DNA from: Shewanella glacialimarina
GTDB lineage: Bacteria; Pseudomonadota; Gammaproteobacteria; Enterobacterales; Shewanellaceae
Assembly: GCF_020511155.1 (NCBI RefSeq)
Contig: NZ_CP041216.1
Coordinates: 2,480,001 to 2,544,000, forward strand
Length of the DNA: 64,000 nt
Reading direction: 5' to 3'
Part shown: one piece after another, positions 9,643-18,478 of the stretch
How positions within the stretch are numbered: the stretch's first letter is position 1
Layout: the number at the start of each line of letters is the position of its first letter
Position numbers and translations under genes: made by a program
Notes under the pieces: generated by a model
Told to the model about the DNA's origin: nothing
What the model saw: only the letters and a program-made list of their open reading frames with translations
Databases searched by the model: none

Positions 9643-10509
9643 ATGGAATATAAAACTCAACACACCATTATATTGCTTTATGTTTTGGCTTTTATTTACA
9701 AAGTCACTATTTATACTTTTACTTGGCCAGAAGATTTAATTGAATTCATCGCTGAAATTGCGATGCTGATTGCTTGTTTTGCGGTAATGTACTACATCAA
9801 CCCTCTCAAAGTGTTTCCTAAAATATATTGGCTGATGCTGTTTGGTTCAGCCTTTTACAGCATGTCTGCATTTATGGATTTAACAGAAGAGTTTTTTGTA
9901 GAGAGTACTGTTCGTAACAGTAACCTTGATGATTTTTTAAAAACCTCAGGCTTTATTCTTTTAAGCCTTGGGATCCATCGGTGGATGAATTTACACCTGC
10001 AACTAATCAGCGAGTTAAAACGTAAAGCAGAAACGGATCAATTAACCGGACTGCTGAATCGGCGCGCATTTATCCAAAGAATAACAGGCACATTTAAACC
10101 TAAAGAGTCAGAAGGACGTGCTTTCTTGTTACTCGATATCGATCATTTTAAAGCAATAAATGACAATTACGGGCATGCGTGTGGCGATCAAGTATTAACC
10201 TCTGCGGCAAAGTCATTAAAAGCTAAAGTACGAAAAGACGATATTTTAGCCCGTTGGGGGGGAGAAGAATTTCTGTTTTTCCTCGCTAATGTGACCAAGG
10301 ATGAAGCCATTGCTATCGCAAATTCATTGAGGCAACACATCGCACAACTGACATTTCAATGTAATAACGAAGCCATTCAGTGCACTACAAGTATCGGCAT
10401 TTACCATGCTTTTAGCTCAAGTGGCCTTGAAAAAGAAATTGACAGTGCGGATCAAGCCTTATATCAAGCTAAGTCAAATGGGCGTAATTGTGTTGTGTTA
10501 TACGAGTAA
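9643..10509 (+). CDS. Membrane diguanylate cyclase (GGDEF protein)
   Basis: This is a 288-residue protein with about four predicted membrane helices in residues 5-120 and a GGDEF domain from about 125 to the end. The active-site motif is GGEEF at 206-210, and the inhibitory c-di-GMP-binding I-site RKDD is at 197-200, exactly five residues upstream, so product feedback control is expected. It should make cyclic di-GMP from two GTP. The N-terminal membrane region contains no sensor domain I recognise. It stands alone downstream of the amylase genes and upstream of the truncated mscL copy; no operon partner is evident. Confidence 0.92.
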   Translation: MEYKTQHTIILLYVLAFIYKVTIYTFTWPEDLIEFIAEIAMLIACFAVMYYINPLKVFPKIYWLMLFGSAFYSMSAFMDLTEEFFVESTVRNSNLDDFLKTSGFILLSLGIHRWMNLHLQLISELKRKAETDQLTGLLNRRAFIQRITGTFKPKESEGRAFLLLDIDHFKAINDNYGHACGDQVLTSAAKSLKAKVRKDDILARWGGEEFLFFLANVTKDEAIAIANSLRQHIAQLTFQCNNEAIQCTTSIGIYHAFSSSGLEKEIDSADQALYQAKSNGRNCVVLYE

Positions 10510-10598
10510 CAGAGTCCCTTTCCTTTTGATTAATACCATTCACAAACGGCTTAAATCGTCTTCTGCCTATATCAATCAAACACACCCTTAAATCAATT

Positions 10599-10632
10599 TT
10601 AGCGTTACAGCCTGTAGTAAAACTGAGATAAT
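10599..10632 (+). repeat. Left copy of a duplicated 34-bp promoter-like sequence
   Basis: This sequence matches 16390-16423 at 29 of 34 positions by eye. Both contain TTACAG, a 16-bp spacer and GATAAT, a plausible sigma-70 promoter. The left copy precedes the truncated mscL and the right copy precedes the TrmY-like gene and mscL. Confidence 0.65.
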
Positions 10633-10654
10633 GCCATGAGGAATTATTATCTTT

Positions 10655-10957
10655 ATGCGAATCCTAATATTGCGCATAGCCTTCATAATTTATCGGTGTT
10701 TTTTTTGCAAGATTGTCACTGCATTAGTTACGGGGGTTATTATGTCTCCGATAGGCGTGTTATTAGGCGGAGTAAATTTTACTGATTTAGCCATTGTGGT
10801 AAAAGATGCGGTTGGTGATGCGCCAGTTATAGTAATCAGTTATAGGGCTTTCATCCAAACCGTTATTGATTTTACTCTCATTGCATTAGCAATATTTGTG
10901 ATTGTAAAAGGCATTAACAAAGATCAGCACAAATATAGTCGCTTTTATTTAGGCTAA
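10655..10957 (+). pseudogene. Truncated mscL duplicate
   Basis: Positions 10707-10921 align without gaps to 17828-18042 of the intact mscL, with about 9 mismatches in 215 bp counted by eye. The reading frame is kept (KIVTALVTG ... IVKGINK), but the first ~29 residues of MscL, including the amphipathic N-terminal helix and the start of the first membrane helix, are replaced by an unrelated MRILILRIAFIIYR stretch. The C-terminal cytoplasmic helix is replaced by DQHKYSRFYLG. Two changes at conserved places are MPPIG to MSPIG and SYGAF to SYRAF. A promoter-like repeat and GAGGAA precede the ATG, so transcription is possible, but a working channel is unlikely. It is best read as the remnant of a recent local duplication. 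Confidence 0.8.
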
Positions 10958-11060
10958 AAGTATGCCTAATGGGTAAATTACTGTCCCGCCGTGATGAGTT
11001 GACATACTTGTCCAATTAATTCGTCTACAATTAATGCATGCATAATAAAAAGTTCACCCT

Positions 11061-13640
11061 ATGACAAACCAAAGTAAAACATTGACTAAGCCACTTAAGG
11101 ATTCTAGTAGATTGGCTGTGGTGAATACACCTATCATTGTTGGCATTGGTGCTTCAGCTGGTGGCTTGGAAGCATTGGCAGATTTTTTTTCCCATGTATT
11201 AACTCCCAGCAGCATTGCATTTGTTGTTATTCAACACCTTGACCCTAGTCGCAAAAGCATAATGCCTGAGCTATTGCAACGCACGACCTTGATGAAAGTG
11301 ACCCAAGCCAGCAATGGTATGAAAGTCAAGCCGAACTGTGTATATGTGATACCACCTAATAAAGATTTATCTATGCTTCACGGATCGTTATTGCTGCTTG
11401 AACCAGTCGAAACTCGTGGATTGCGCTTACCGATTGATTTCTTCTTTCGGGCGTTGGCTAATGAGCAGAATGAGCGGGCTGTAGGGGTTATTTTGTCTGG
11501 AATGGGGTCTGATGGCACGCTCGGTTTACGCGCAATAAAAGAACATGCTGGTGTGTCTGTGGTGCAGTCACCTGAGTTTGCCAAATTTGATTCAATGCCT
11601 TATAGCGCGATTAATACCGGACTTGTTGACATCATTGCTCCTGCTGACGCTCTCCCAGGACAGATTATCGCTTTTCTCAAACATAGACCTCGTAGTGTTC
11701 CAAACGATTTTGAATCGAGTGTAGCGCTCAAGTCAAAAAGCGCGCTTGAGCAGATCATTAGTATCTTACGTGGACGCAGTGGTAATGACTTCTCACTGTA
11801 CAAGGAAAACACCATCTATCGTCGTATTGAAAGACGTATGGCTCTGCATCAGCTTAAAAACATATCACTCTACACGCGCTATCTGCGTAATAATGCACAA
11901 GAGCAAGATCTACTGTTCAAAGAAATGTTAATTGGGGTAACAAATTTCTTTCGAGATCATAAAATGTGGGCGCAGCTCAAGTCAGTCACACTTCCAGCAC
12001 TATTGGCCCATTACCCTAAAGGTAAAGAACTTCGAGCATGGGTGACCGCCTGTTCTACCGGGGAGGAGGCCTACTCGCTCGCGATGACGGTAATGGATGT
12101 ATTGGATGACGTTAAACATAAAGGGCGTTTCAAACTACAAGTTTTTGCTACCGATGTTGGTGAAGATGCCATCAATATTGCACGAAAAGGTTATTATCCG
12201 GCAAGCATTGAAGCAGATGTTTCGCCAGAGCAATTGAATCGATACTTCATTAAAGATGGAAGTGGTTATCGTATCAACAAGCAAATACGTGACATGGTTA
12301 TTTTTGCGCCACAAAATATCATCATGGATCCACCGTTCACTAAGCTAGATATTGTTACCTGTCGTAATCTGCTGATTTATCTTGGGCCGGAATTACAAAA
12401 AAAGTTAATTCCACTGTTCCACTACACATTGACTTCTAATGGCATTTTGATTTTGGGTAATGCTGAAACCATTGGTAATTCCACCTCATTGTTCTCAGAA
12501 AGCAAGGAAAACACGCGGATCTACACCCGCATTAATAGCACTGCACCGCAGATGGAAGTCGACATCCCGACACGGATATTCCCCATCATATCCTTGGTAG
12601 AAAATGAACCTGAGAGAACCAGTAAGATGACTACAAATATTACCGATCTACAAATGCAGGCCGATCAAATTATCCTCCAAAGCTACTCGCCAGCAGCGGT
12701 CTTAGTCAATGCGGCAGGCGATATTATCTACATCAATGGTCGCACCGGAAAATATTTAGAGCCAGCCGCAGGTAAAGCCAACTGGAACATTCACGTCATG
12801 GCGCGTGAAGAGCTACAATATCAACTTCACCTTGCTATAATGAAAGCACAGCTGCAAATAGAGCCTGTAAATATTAAAAACCTGACCATAGACAAACACA
12901 CTATTAATTTGACGGTACAAGCTATTACTAAGCCAAAAGCTTTGCTCGGCTTGATCATGGTGGTCTTTACTGAGGTGGTGACGCCGACCAAGTTACCACG
13001 CAGCAAAAGGGGTTCTGCAGAGAAAGAAATTCAGGCCGAACTGCAACAAGCACAGGACGAAATACAATCGCTTCGCGAACAAATGCAATCCTCTCAGGAA
13101 GAGCTAAAATCGGCCAATGAAGAGCTGCAATCCACTAATGAGGAATTGCAATCCACCAATGAAGAATTGACCACATCCAAAGAAGAGATGCAATCAATGA
13201 ATGAAGAATTGCAAACCGTCAATACTGAACTACGATCCAAAGTCGATGATTTATCATGGGTCACTAACGACATGGAGAACCTGCTTGATAGTACCCAAAT
13301 TGCCACCATTTTTCTGGATAACGAACTGCATGTTCGCCGCTTCACCAACTATGCGACGCATCTATTTAAGCTTATCCAAAGTGATGTAGGCCGAGCATTG
13401 TCCGACATCGTCACGGAATTAGATTATGTCCTGCTACAAGAAGATTCAAAGGAAGTATTGAAGACGCTTATCTTCATCGAAAAAGAAGTAACCGCTAAAA
13501 ATAAACGCTGGTTCAAAGTTCGCATCATGCCTTATCGTACCCAAGAAAATGTGATTGATGGCGTGGTGATCACCTTTACCGATATCAGTGAAGCCAAGCT
13601 ACTTGAATCAAAGTTACGTAAGATAAGGCCTAGCCTATGA
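11061..13640 (+). CDS. CheB/CheR-PAS hybrid protein (methylesterase-methyltransferase fusion)
   Basis: This is an 859-residue soluble fusion. Residues ~24-210 form a CheB methylesterase domain with the catalytic triad visible as S32 (GASAGG), H60 (VIQHL) and D152 (GMGSDGT). Residues ~220-490 form a CheR methyltransferase with VTACSTGEEAYSLA, the S-adenosylmethionine site. A PAS-like segment follows, then a coiled coil of NEELQSTNEEL repeats (about 650-725) and a C-terminal PAS domain. No receiver domain is present. Such hybrids are usually signalling proteins outside the core chemotaxis cluster, with unknown targets. The stop overlaps the next gene's ATG by four bases, so the two are translationally coupled. 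The ATG at 11061 is the first good start. Confidence 0.9.
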   Translation: MTNQSKTLTKPLKDSSRLAVVNTPIIVGIGASAGGLEALADFFSHVLTPSSIAFVVIQHLDPSRKSIMPELLQRTTLMKVTQASNGMKVKPNCVYVIPPNKDLSMLHGSLLLLEPVETRGLRLPIDFFFRALANEQNERAVGVILSGMGSDGTLGLRAIKEHAGVSVVQSPEFAKFDSMPYSAINTGLVDIIAPADALPGQIIAFLKHRPRSVPNDFESSVALKSKSALEQIISILRGRSGNDFSLYKENTIYRRIERRMALHQLKNISLYTRYLRNNAQEQDLLFKEMLIGVTNFFRDHKMWAQLKSVTLPALLAHYPKGKELRAWVTACSTGEEAYSLAMTVMDVLDDVKHKGRFKLQVFATDVGEDAINIARKGYYPASIEADVSPEQLNRYFIKDGSGYRINKQIRDMVIFAPQNIIMDPPFTKLDIVTCRNLLIYLGPELQKKLIPLFHYTLTSNGILILGNAETIGNSTSLFSESKENTRIYTRINSTAPQMEVDIPTRIFPIISLVENEPERTSKMTTNITDLQMQADQIILQSYSPAAVLVNAAGDIIYINGRTGKYLEPAAGKANWNIHVMAREELQYQLHLAIMKAQLQIEPVNIKNLTIDKHTINLTVQAITKPKALLGLIMVVFTEVVTPTKLPRSKRGSAEKEIQAELQQAQDEIQSLREQMQSSQEELKSANEELQSTNEELQSTNEELTTSKEEMQSMNEELQTVNTELRSKVDDLSWVTNDMENLLDSTQIATIFLDNELHVRRFTNYATHLFKLIQSDVGRALSDIVTELDYVLLQEDSKEVLKTLIFIEKEVTAKNKRWFKVRIMPYRTQENVIDGVVITFTDISEAKLLESKLRKIRPSL

Positions 13641-16315
13641 AGACTACGCCTAAGTCAGTCAAGCAGTCTACCAACACTTTACGCGAGCGTGCGGAAGCCA
13701 AACTGAAAAATCAAACTAGGGATACACAATCTACTCCTAGTGACTATGAAGCCAAAAAGATGCTCCATGAGTTGCAGGTTCATCAGATTGAATTGGAAAT
13801 GCAAAATGAAGAGTTAAAGCAAGCTCGGATAACAGAACGATTATATTATCGTTACACCGAGTTATTTGAATTTGCACCGATTGCTTACTTTGTATTTGAT
13901 CTCAATGGCATTATTAGTCATGTCAATTTACGAGGTGCCAGCCTGTTGGGTATTGAGCGCGCTCACTTAGTTGGCAAACCGTTTTCACACTATGTCACAC
14001 CGCGATATCGTGAGATCTTTAAACTTTGCTTGGGAAAAGCCTTTGGTGGTAGCGGTATACAATCCTGCGAAGTATTAGGACAAGTGACTAATAATACGCT
14101 TTGGCTCGATATTGAGGCTCATCTCGGTATCACAGGCACAGACTGTCTTGCCGCTATGATTGACATCAGTGATAGAAAAAAAGCTGAAGATAGTCAACAT
14201 CGAGCGAACATAGAGCTCGCCTTTCAAAACAAAGAGAAAGATAAGCGAGCAGACGAGTTAGTTCTAGCTAATGAAGAGAAAGAACAACGTGCCAATGAAT
14301 TAGCCCTTGCTAACATAGAGCTCGCCTTTCAAAACAAAGAGAAAGATAAGCGAGCAGATGAGTTAGTTTTAGCTAATGAAGAGAAAGAACAACGTGCCAA
14401 TGAATTAGTTCTTGCTAACATAGAGCTCGCTTTTCAAAACAAAGAGAAAGATAAGCGAGCAGATGAGTTAGTTTTAGCTAATGAAGAGAAAGAACAACGT
14501 GCCAATGAATTAGTTCTTGCTAACATAGAGCTCGCTTTTCAAAACAAAGAGAAAGATAAGCGAGCAGATGAGTTGGTTCTAGCTAACGCAGAGAAAGAAC
14601 AGCTCGCCAACGAATTAGCCCTTGCCGCCAAGGTATTCATTCATGCTCGTGAAAGCATTATGATCACTGATGCTGAAGGTCTTATTATCGAAGTCAATAA
14701 GACCTTCAGTGACATCACAGGTTACAGCCGCGAAGAGGCCATAGGGCAAACCCCTCGCATTCTCAAGTCAGGACGTCAATCACCAGAGTTCTATGTTGAT
14801 ATGTGGCATGCCATAGTCACCGAAGGATACTGGTATGGCGAAATTTGGAATCACCGTAAAAATAATGAAGTTTATGCAGTAATGCAGACCATAAGTGCAG
14901 TTCGTGATATACAGGGTATGACGACCCATTATGTCTCTTTAGCGAGCGACATTACGCCGATGAAACAGCATCAAGAACAGTTAGAACGTATTGCTCACTA
15001 TGATGTACTGACCAATTTGCCTAATCGGGTATTGCTGGCAGACAGATTATCTCAAGCTATGCGGCGGTGCAGTAGACACGAGCAGTCTTTAGCGGTGCTA
15101 TTTCTAGATTTAGATGGTTTTAAAGCGGTGAACGATGCCTATGGGCATGATGTCGGTGATGAACTGCTTATTGCACTATCCATCAGGATGAAAGAGGCGC
15201 TTCGTGAAGGTGATAGCTTAAGCCGCATTGGCGGTGATGAATTTGTCGCAGTGTTGTCCGATTTAGTCAAAGTTGAAGATTGTGAGCCAGTATTGGAGCG
15301 GTTATTATTGGCCGCGTCAGAGCCTGTTATCGTTGGTGGTGCGGTACTCAATATATCCGCCAGTATTGGTGTTACGCTTTATCCGCGAGATAATGTAGAT
15401 GCCGATTTACTGATGAGGCATGCCGACCAAGCTATGTATATCGCTAAAGAATCCGGTAAGAATCGATATCACTTATTTGATATGGCGCAAGATGATGCCG
15501 GTAAAGTGCAACGAGAAAGTCTAGAGGCTATTCGCTATGCTATAGATCATCATCAGTTTGTCCTCTATTACCAACCTAAAGTTAATATGAAGATAGGTAC
15601 AGTGGTGGGCGTTGAGGCGCTTATTCGTTGGCAACATCCTGAGCGCGGACTATTAAGCCCAATCGAGTTTTTGCCTGTGATTGAAAATCACACCATGATG
15701 CTTGAAATAGGTGAATGGGTTATTGATACCGCATTAACACAAATCGGCCAATGGCAAGCTATGACGCTTAATCTCCCCCTAAGCACTAGCGTTAACATTC
15801 CGGCAGTACAATTACTGCAGCCTGGTTTTATACAGACGTTAACGGATCTTCTTGCAGCCCACCCCAATGTTGAACCTCGCTATTTAGAGCTAGAGGTGTT
15901 GGAAACAAGCGCTTTAGAAGATGTTAATCATGTGTCAATTATCATGAATGACTGCATAAGCCTAGGTGTCAATTTTGCTTTAGATGATTTCGGCACTGGC
16001 TATTCGTCGCTAACTTACCTTAGGCGATTGCCTGCGAGTTTGATTAAGATAGATCAGACCTTTGTCAAAGACATGTTGAGTAATATTGATGATTTCGCCA
16101 TTGTTGAAGGCGTAATCGCCTTAGCGAAATCATTTAAACGTGACGTGATTGCTGAAGGCGTTGAAACCGTTGAACATGGCACTGTTTTATTACAACTAGG
16201 TTGTGAATTAGCACAAGGTTATGGCATTGCCAGACCTATGCCTGCCAGTGATATCCCCGCGTGGATAAATGACTGGAAGCCTGATGCGAGTTGGCAAAGC
16301 GGCATCACTGATTGA
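13637..16315 (+). CDS. PAS-GGDEF-EAL cyclic di-GMP protein with repeated coiled-coil linker
   Basis: This is an 892-residue cytoplasmic protein. An N-terminal helical segment (residues 1-70) precedes a PAS domain (about 75-180), a coiled coil made of four 35-residue repeats (191-330), a second PAS domain (about 332-450), GGDEF (about 455-615) and EAL (about 630-880). GGDEF is intact and is preceded by an I-site REGD five residues upstream. EAL is intact (VEALIRW) with DDFGTGYSS and AEGVET, so both synthesis and hydrolysis of c-di-GMP are possible. It overlaps the CheB/CheR gene by four bases, indicating that the two PAS proteins are made together. Net activity cannot be read from the sequence. 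Confidence 0.92.
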   Translation: MKTTPKSVKQSTNTLRERAEAKLKNQTRDTQSTPSDYEAKKMLHELQVHQIELEMQNEELKQARITERLYYRYTELFEFAPIAYFVFDLNGIISHVNLRGASLLGIERAHLVGKPFSHYVTPRYREIFKLCLGKAFGGSGIQSCEVLGQVTNNTLWLDIEAHLGITGTDCLAAMIDISDRKKAEDSQHRANIELAFQNKEKDKRADELVLANEEKEQRANELALANIELAFQNKEKDKRADELVLANEEKEQRANELVLANIELAFQNKEKDKRADELVLANEEKEQRANELVLANIELAFQNKEKDKRADELVLANAEKEQLANELALAAKVFIHARESIMITDAEGLIIEVNKTFSDITGYSREEAIGQTPRILKSGRQSPEFYVDMWHAIVTEGYWYGEIWNHRKNNEVYAVMQTISAVRDIQGMTTHYVSLASDITPMKQHQEQLERIAHYDVLTNLPNRVLLADRLSQAMRRCSRHEQSLAVLFLDLDGFKAVNDAYGHDVGDELLIALSIRMKEALREGDSLSRIGGDEFVAVLSDLVKVEDCEPVLERLLLAASEPVIVGGAVLNISASIGVTLYPRDNVDADLLMRHADQAMYIAKESGKNRYHLFDMAQDDAGKVQRESLEAIRYAIDHHQFVLYYQPKVNMKIGTVVGVEALIRWQHPERGLLSPIEFLPVIENHTMMLEIGEWVIDTALTQIGQWQAMTLNLPLSTSVNIPAVQLLQPGFIQTLTDLLAAHPNVEPRYLELEVLETSALEDVNHVSIIMNDCISLGVNFALDDFGTGYSSLTYLRRLPASLIKIDQTFVKDMLSNIDDFAIVEGVIALAKSFKRDVIAEGVETVEHGTVLLQLGCELAQGYGIARPMPASDIPAWINDWKPDASWQSGITD
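14207..14626 (+). repeat. Four tandem 105-bp repeats coding for a 35-residue coiled-coil unit
   Basis: The units begin at 14207, 14312, 14417 and 14522 and stay in frame. Each encodes NIELAFQNKEKDKRADELVL followed by ANEEKEQRANELxLA, with five heptads per unit (35 = 5 x 7). The middle units are almost identical in DNA; the last has diverged (NAEKEQLANEL). High DNA identity suggests recent expansion by recombination or slippage and possible length variation between strains. Confidence 0.93.
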
Positions 16316-16389
16316 AATCCATCGACTATTTTTGCGTAGGGCGATTGTTATCTTCCATATAACGAGCTCAAGCTGATATGAAGTTAATA

Positions 16390-16423
16390 TTAGCGTTACA
16401 GTCACTCGTAAAGCTGAGATAAT
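16390..16423 (+). promoter_or_regulatory. Promoter-like sequence before the TrmY-like gene (right copy of the 34-bp repeat)
   Basis: TTACAG at 16396-16401, a 16-bp spacer and GATAAT at 16418-16423 give a reasonable sigma-70 promoter about 110 bp before the gene at 16532. The same arrangement is present at 10599-10632, before the truncated mscL. Confidence 0.55.
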
Positions 16424-16531
16424 ACTTAAACACGCACACATTGATTATGTTTAAGATTAACCATTTTCAACGCGACACCTTAACATTCTCGATAGAGATA
16501 ATTTATCCTATTCGACTCAACAGGACCTATC

Positions 16532-17128
16532 ATGCGCGCCTTTGTTTTACGAGCCAGAGCTGCTCCGGTCGACAGCAAACTTTTTCTAGCAGGCATTGGC
16601 CAAGAAGCCCACACCGAGATTTTAGCCCACGTACTAATGAACACAATTTTTGTGGCACAATCATACCGCGATGATGTAGTGGTGCATTTGGTGCTTGAAA
16701 GCACTAATGACTTTTCCCGCACCATCAGTTTTACATCTAATGAATTGCGCAATATTGGCGGCTTTCACGAACAAAACCTCACCGCTAAAATCGCCAAAGC
16801 GTTAGACGCCTCTAAAGGCATGAGTAAAGAGCAATCTCGTGTCGTTGAATCTGGTATTACCGTGCGCACTGTCAGTTTTGAAAAGTTAATCCAAGAGTTA
16901 GCTGAACATTATCAGCTGTATATGTTGGAGAAAAAAGGCACCCCAGTAAGAGAAGTCGAGTTTGTTCATAATGCTTGTTTTCTACTCACCGATCATATTC
17001 CTATGCCTAAAAAAAGCTTTAATAGCTTGAAGCGTCTTGGTACTCAACATATCAATTTAGGTCCTAAAATGCTGTTTGCATCTCAGTGTGTGTTATTGAT
17101 CCACAATGAGTTAGACATGAGATTGTAA
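16532..17128 (+). CDS. trmY: TrmY-like SPOUT methyltransferase (DUF358 / UPF0217 family)
   Basis: This is a 198-residue protein. The start MRAFVLRARAAP, the VVVHLVLESTNDFSRTI strand and the C-terminal LGPKMLFASQCVLLIHNELD match the TrmY family, knotted SPOUT-fold enzymes that methylate N1 of pseudouridine-54 in archaeal tRNA. Gammaproteobacterial homologues are annotated as putative TrmY, but bacterial tRNA normally carries 5-methyluridine at position 54, so the real substrate is uncertain. It is cytoplasmic, with no partner gene next to it, and a terminator follows at 17247. I am confident of the family but not of the reaction. Confidence 0.85.
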   Translation: MRAFVLRARAAPVDSKLFLAGIGQEAHTEILAHVLMNTIFVAQSYRDDVVVHLVLESTNDFSRTISFTSNELRNIGGFHEQNLTAKIAKALDASKGMSKEQSRVVESGITVRTVSFEKLIQELAEHYQLYMLEKKGTPVREVEFVHNACFLLTDHIPMPKKSFNSLKRLGTQHINLGPKMLFASQCVLLIHNELDMRL

Positions 17129-17739
17129 TGGATATTAGCTAAGGCAGAAATCTTGTTATGCCATTTTCAATGACTTGCCGCAGGGATGTTTTGCATGAAA
17201 ACAATGTCCTGTTCGCATGACGGTGACACAGCTATGATTAGTCCACAACCACCATCAAATGGTGGTTTTTTATTTTTCTTAATAAACATCTACAAGGGCT
17301 TTCTAAAATATTCCTTCCACCGCCAAATGTACCAGCTGCATTTTTATAAAAACAAATCATATCCTCAGATAAAAATTAACATACAGGTTTCACATTAACT
17401 TACTCTCAATTGAGCCGTGAGGTAATACGCAGCGCTATGCCAGCTCGCGCTTTACCGGCCGTGTAAGAGTAGCTGACTGGTAACCTATTTTATTATCACA
17501 GCAATACAAAATGACATTCGCCCCCCTTTTTAAAGGCGCTATCAGAACAGAGGGTTAGCCGACGTTATCTATAAAACAACTACCGTAATAAAATAAATTC
17601 CTATAGTCTTTTATGTGATGTGAAAGTTACCGATTAAAGTGGACGTGGCAACGGCCCAGCCCAATAAGTCATCTGTACCTTACAAATCACATAATCAAAT
17701 AATCAAATAATCGATTTTCAGCTATAAAGGAATAGTACT
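17129..17739. other. Gene-free 611-bp gap between trmY-like gene and mscL
   Basis: Apart from the terminator at 17247 I find no supportable gene. A 70-codon frame at 17186 runs through the terminator and has no recognisable features. Just before mscL is a short direct repeat of AATCAAATA (about 17692-17713). The part from about 17400 to 17690 is less AT-rich than its surroundings and could hide an RNA, but I see no defining promoter-terminator pair. Confidence 0.4.
17247..17276 (+). terminator. Terminator downstream of the TrmY-like gene
   Basis: AACCACCAT and ATGGTGGTT form a perfect 9-bp stem with a three-base loop, followed by TTTTATTTTT. It lies about 120 bp past the stop codon. Confidence 0.85.
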
Positions 17740-18144
17740 ATGAGCATGATGAAAGAATTTAAAGATTTTGCGGTAAAAGGCAATGTAGTTGATATGGCTG
17801 TTGGTATTGTCATAGGCGCGTCTTTTGGCAAGATTGTCACTGCATTAGTTGCGGGGGTTATTATGCCTCCGATAGGCGTGTTATTAGGCGGAGTAAATTT
17901 TACTGATTTAGCCATTGTGGTAAAAGATGCGGTTGGTGATGCGCCAGCTGTGGTGATAAGTTATGGGGCTTTCATCCAAACCGTTATTGATTTTACTCTC
18001 ATTGCATTAGCAATATTTATGATTGTAAAAGGCATTAACAAATTAAAGAAAAAAGAACAGGCTGCGCCTAAAGCACCACCAGCTCCCACAGCACAGGAAA
18101 TATTACTAACGGAAATACGTGATTTATTAAAAGCTAAATCATGA
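17740..18144 (+). CDS. mscL: Large-conductance mechanosensitive channel MscL
   Basis: The 134-residue protein has the standard MscL layout: an amphipathic N-terminal helix ([20 protein letters not shown]), a first membrane helix containing the gating region [20 protein letters not shown], a periplasmic loop, a second membrane helix ([16 protein letters not shown]) and a charged C-terminal helix bundle ([14 protein letters not shown]). As a homopentamer it opens under membrane tension to release solutes during hypo-osmotic shock. The start has AAAGGA upstream and the length is normal (E. coli MscL is 136). A truncated near-identical copy lies at 10655-10957. No operon partner is evident. Confidence 0.97.
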   Translation: MSMMKEFKDFAVKGNVVDMAVGIVIGASFGKIVTALVAGVIMPPIGVLLGGVNFTDLAIVVKDAVGDAPAVVISYGAFIQTVIDFTLIALAIFMIVKGINKLKKKEQAAPKAPPAPTAQEILLTEIRDLLKAKS

Positions 18145-18478
18145 TGATGACTGCTAGCTAAAAATGATCGCAATCGCTGCCGCACCTTTAATTTTCACAT
18201 CGTTAAGCATTGAAAATAGCGCTCATAACAAGCCCTCTTTACGGAAAAAGGTGGCCAATACTGATTGGCCACTGAATTTTAATCGAGTTAAGGTCATCTA
18301 TTTTTCTGTGAACCAAATTGACTTTCAATTGTCATCAAAAGCAGAATTTTATCTTATTGTTAATATTAAATTATTTATATTAATGTGATTTCAAACACAA
18401 ATTCTAAATACGAATAGTTTGCATTATTCATATCAATTGGTAGAATCCGTGTAATTTCCACTTTTACTATTAATTGAG
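18145..18478. other. 334-bp gap after mscL with a probable terminator hairpin
   Basis: GTGGCCAAT at 18251-18259 and ATTGGCCAC at 18264-18272 form a perfect 9-bp stem with a four-base loop, but the following T-run is weak (TGAATTTTAAT). It may end the mscL transcript. The rest is AT-rich and probably holds the promoter of the porin gene; no gene is seen. Confidence 0.5.

Noticed and set aside
13100..13250. Repetitive NEELQSTNEEL coding stretch as a DNA repeat element
   Set aside because: It is the standard coiled coil of CheB/CheR-PAS hybrid proteins and the DNA units are not identical.
17186..17398. 70-codon frame after the TrmY-like gene
   Set aside because: It runs through a clear terminator hairpin and has no family features.
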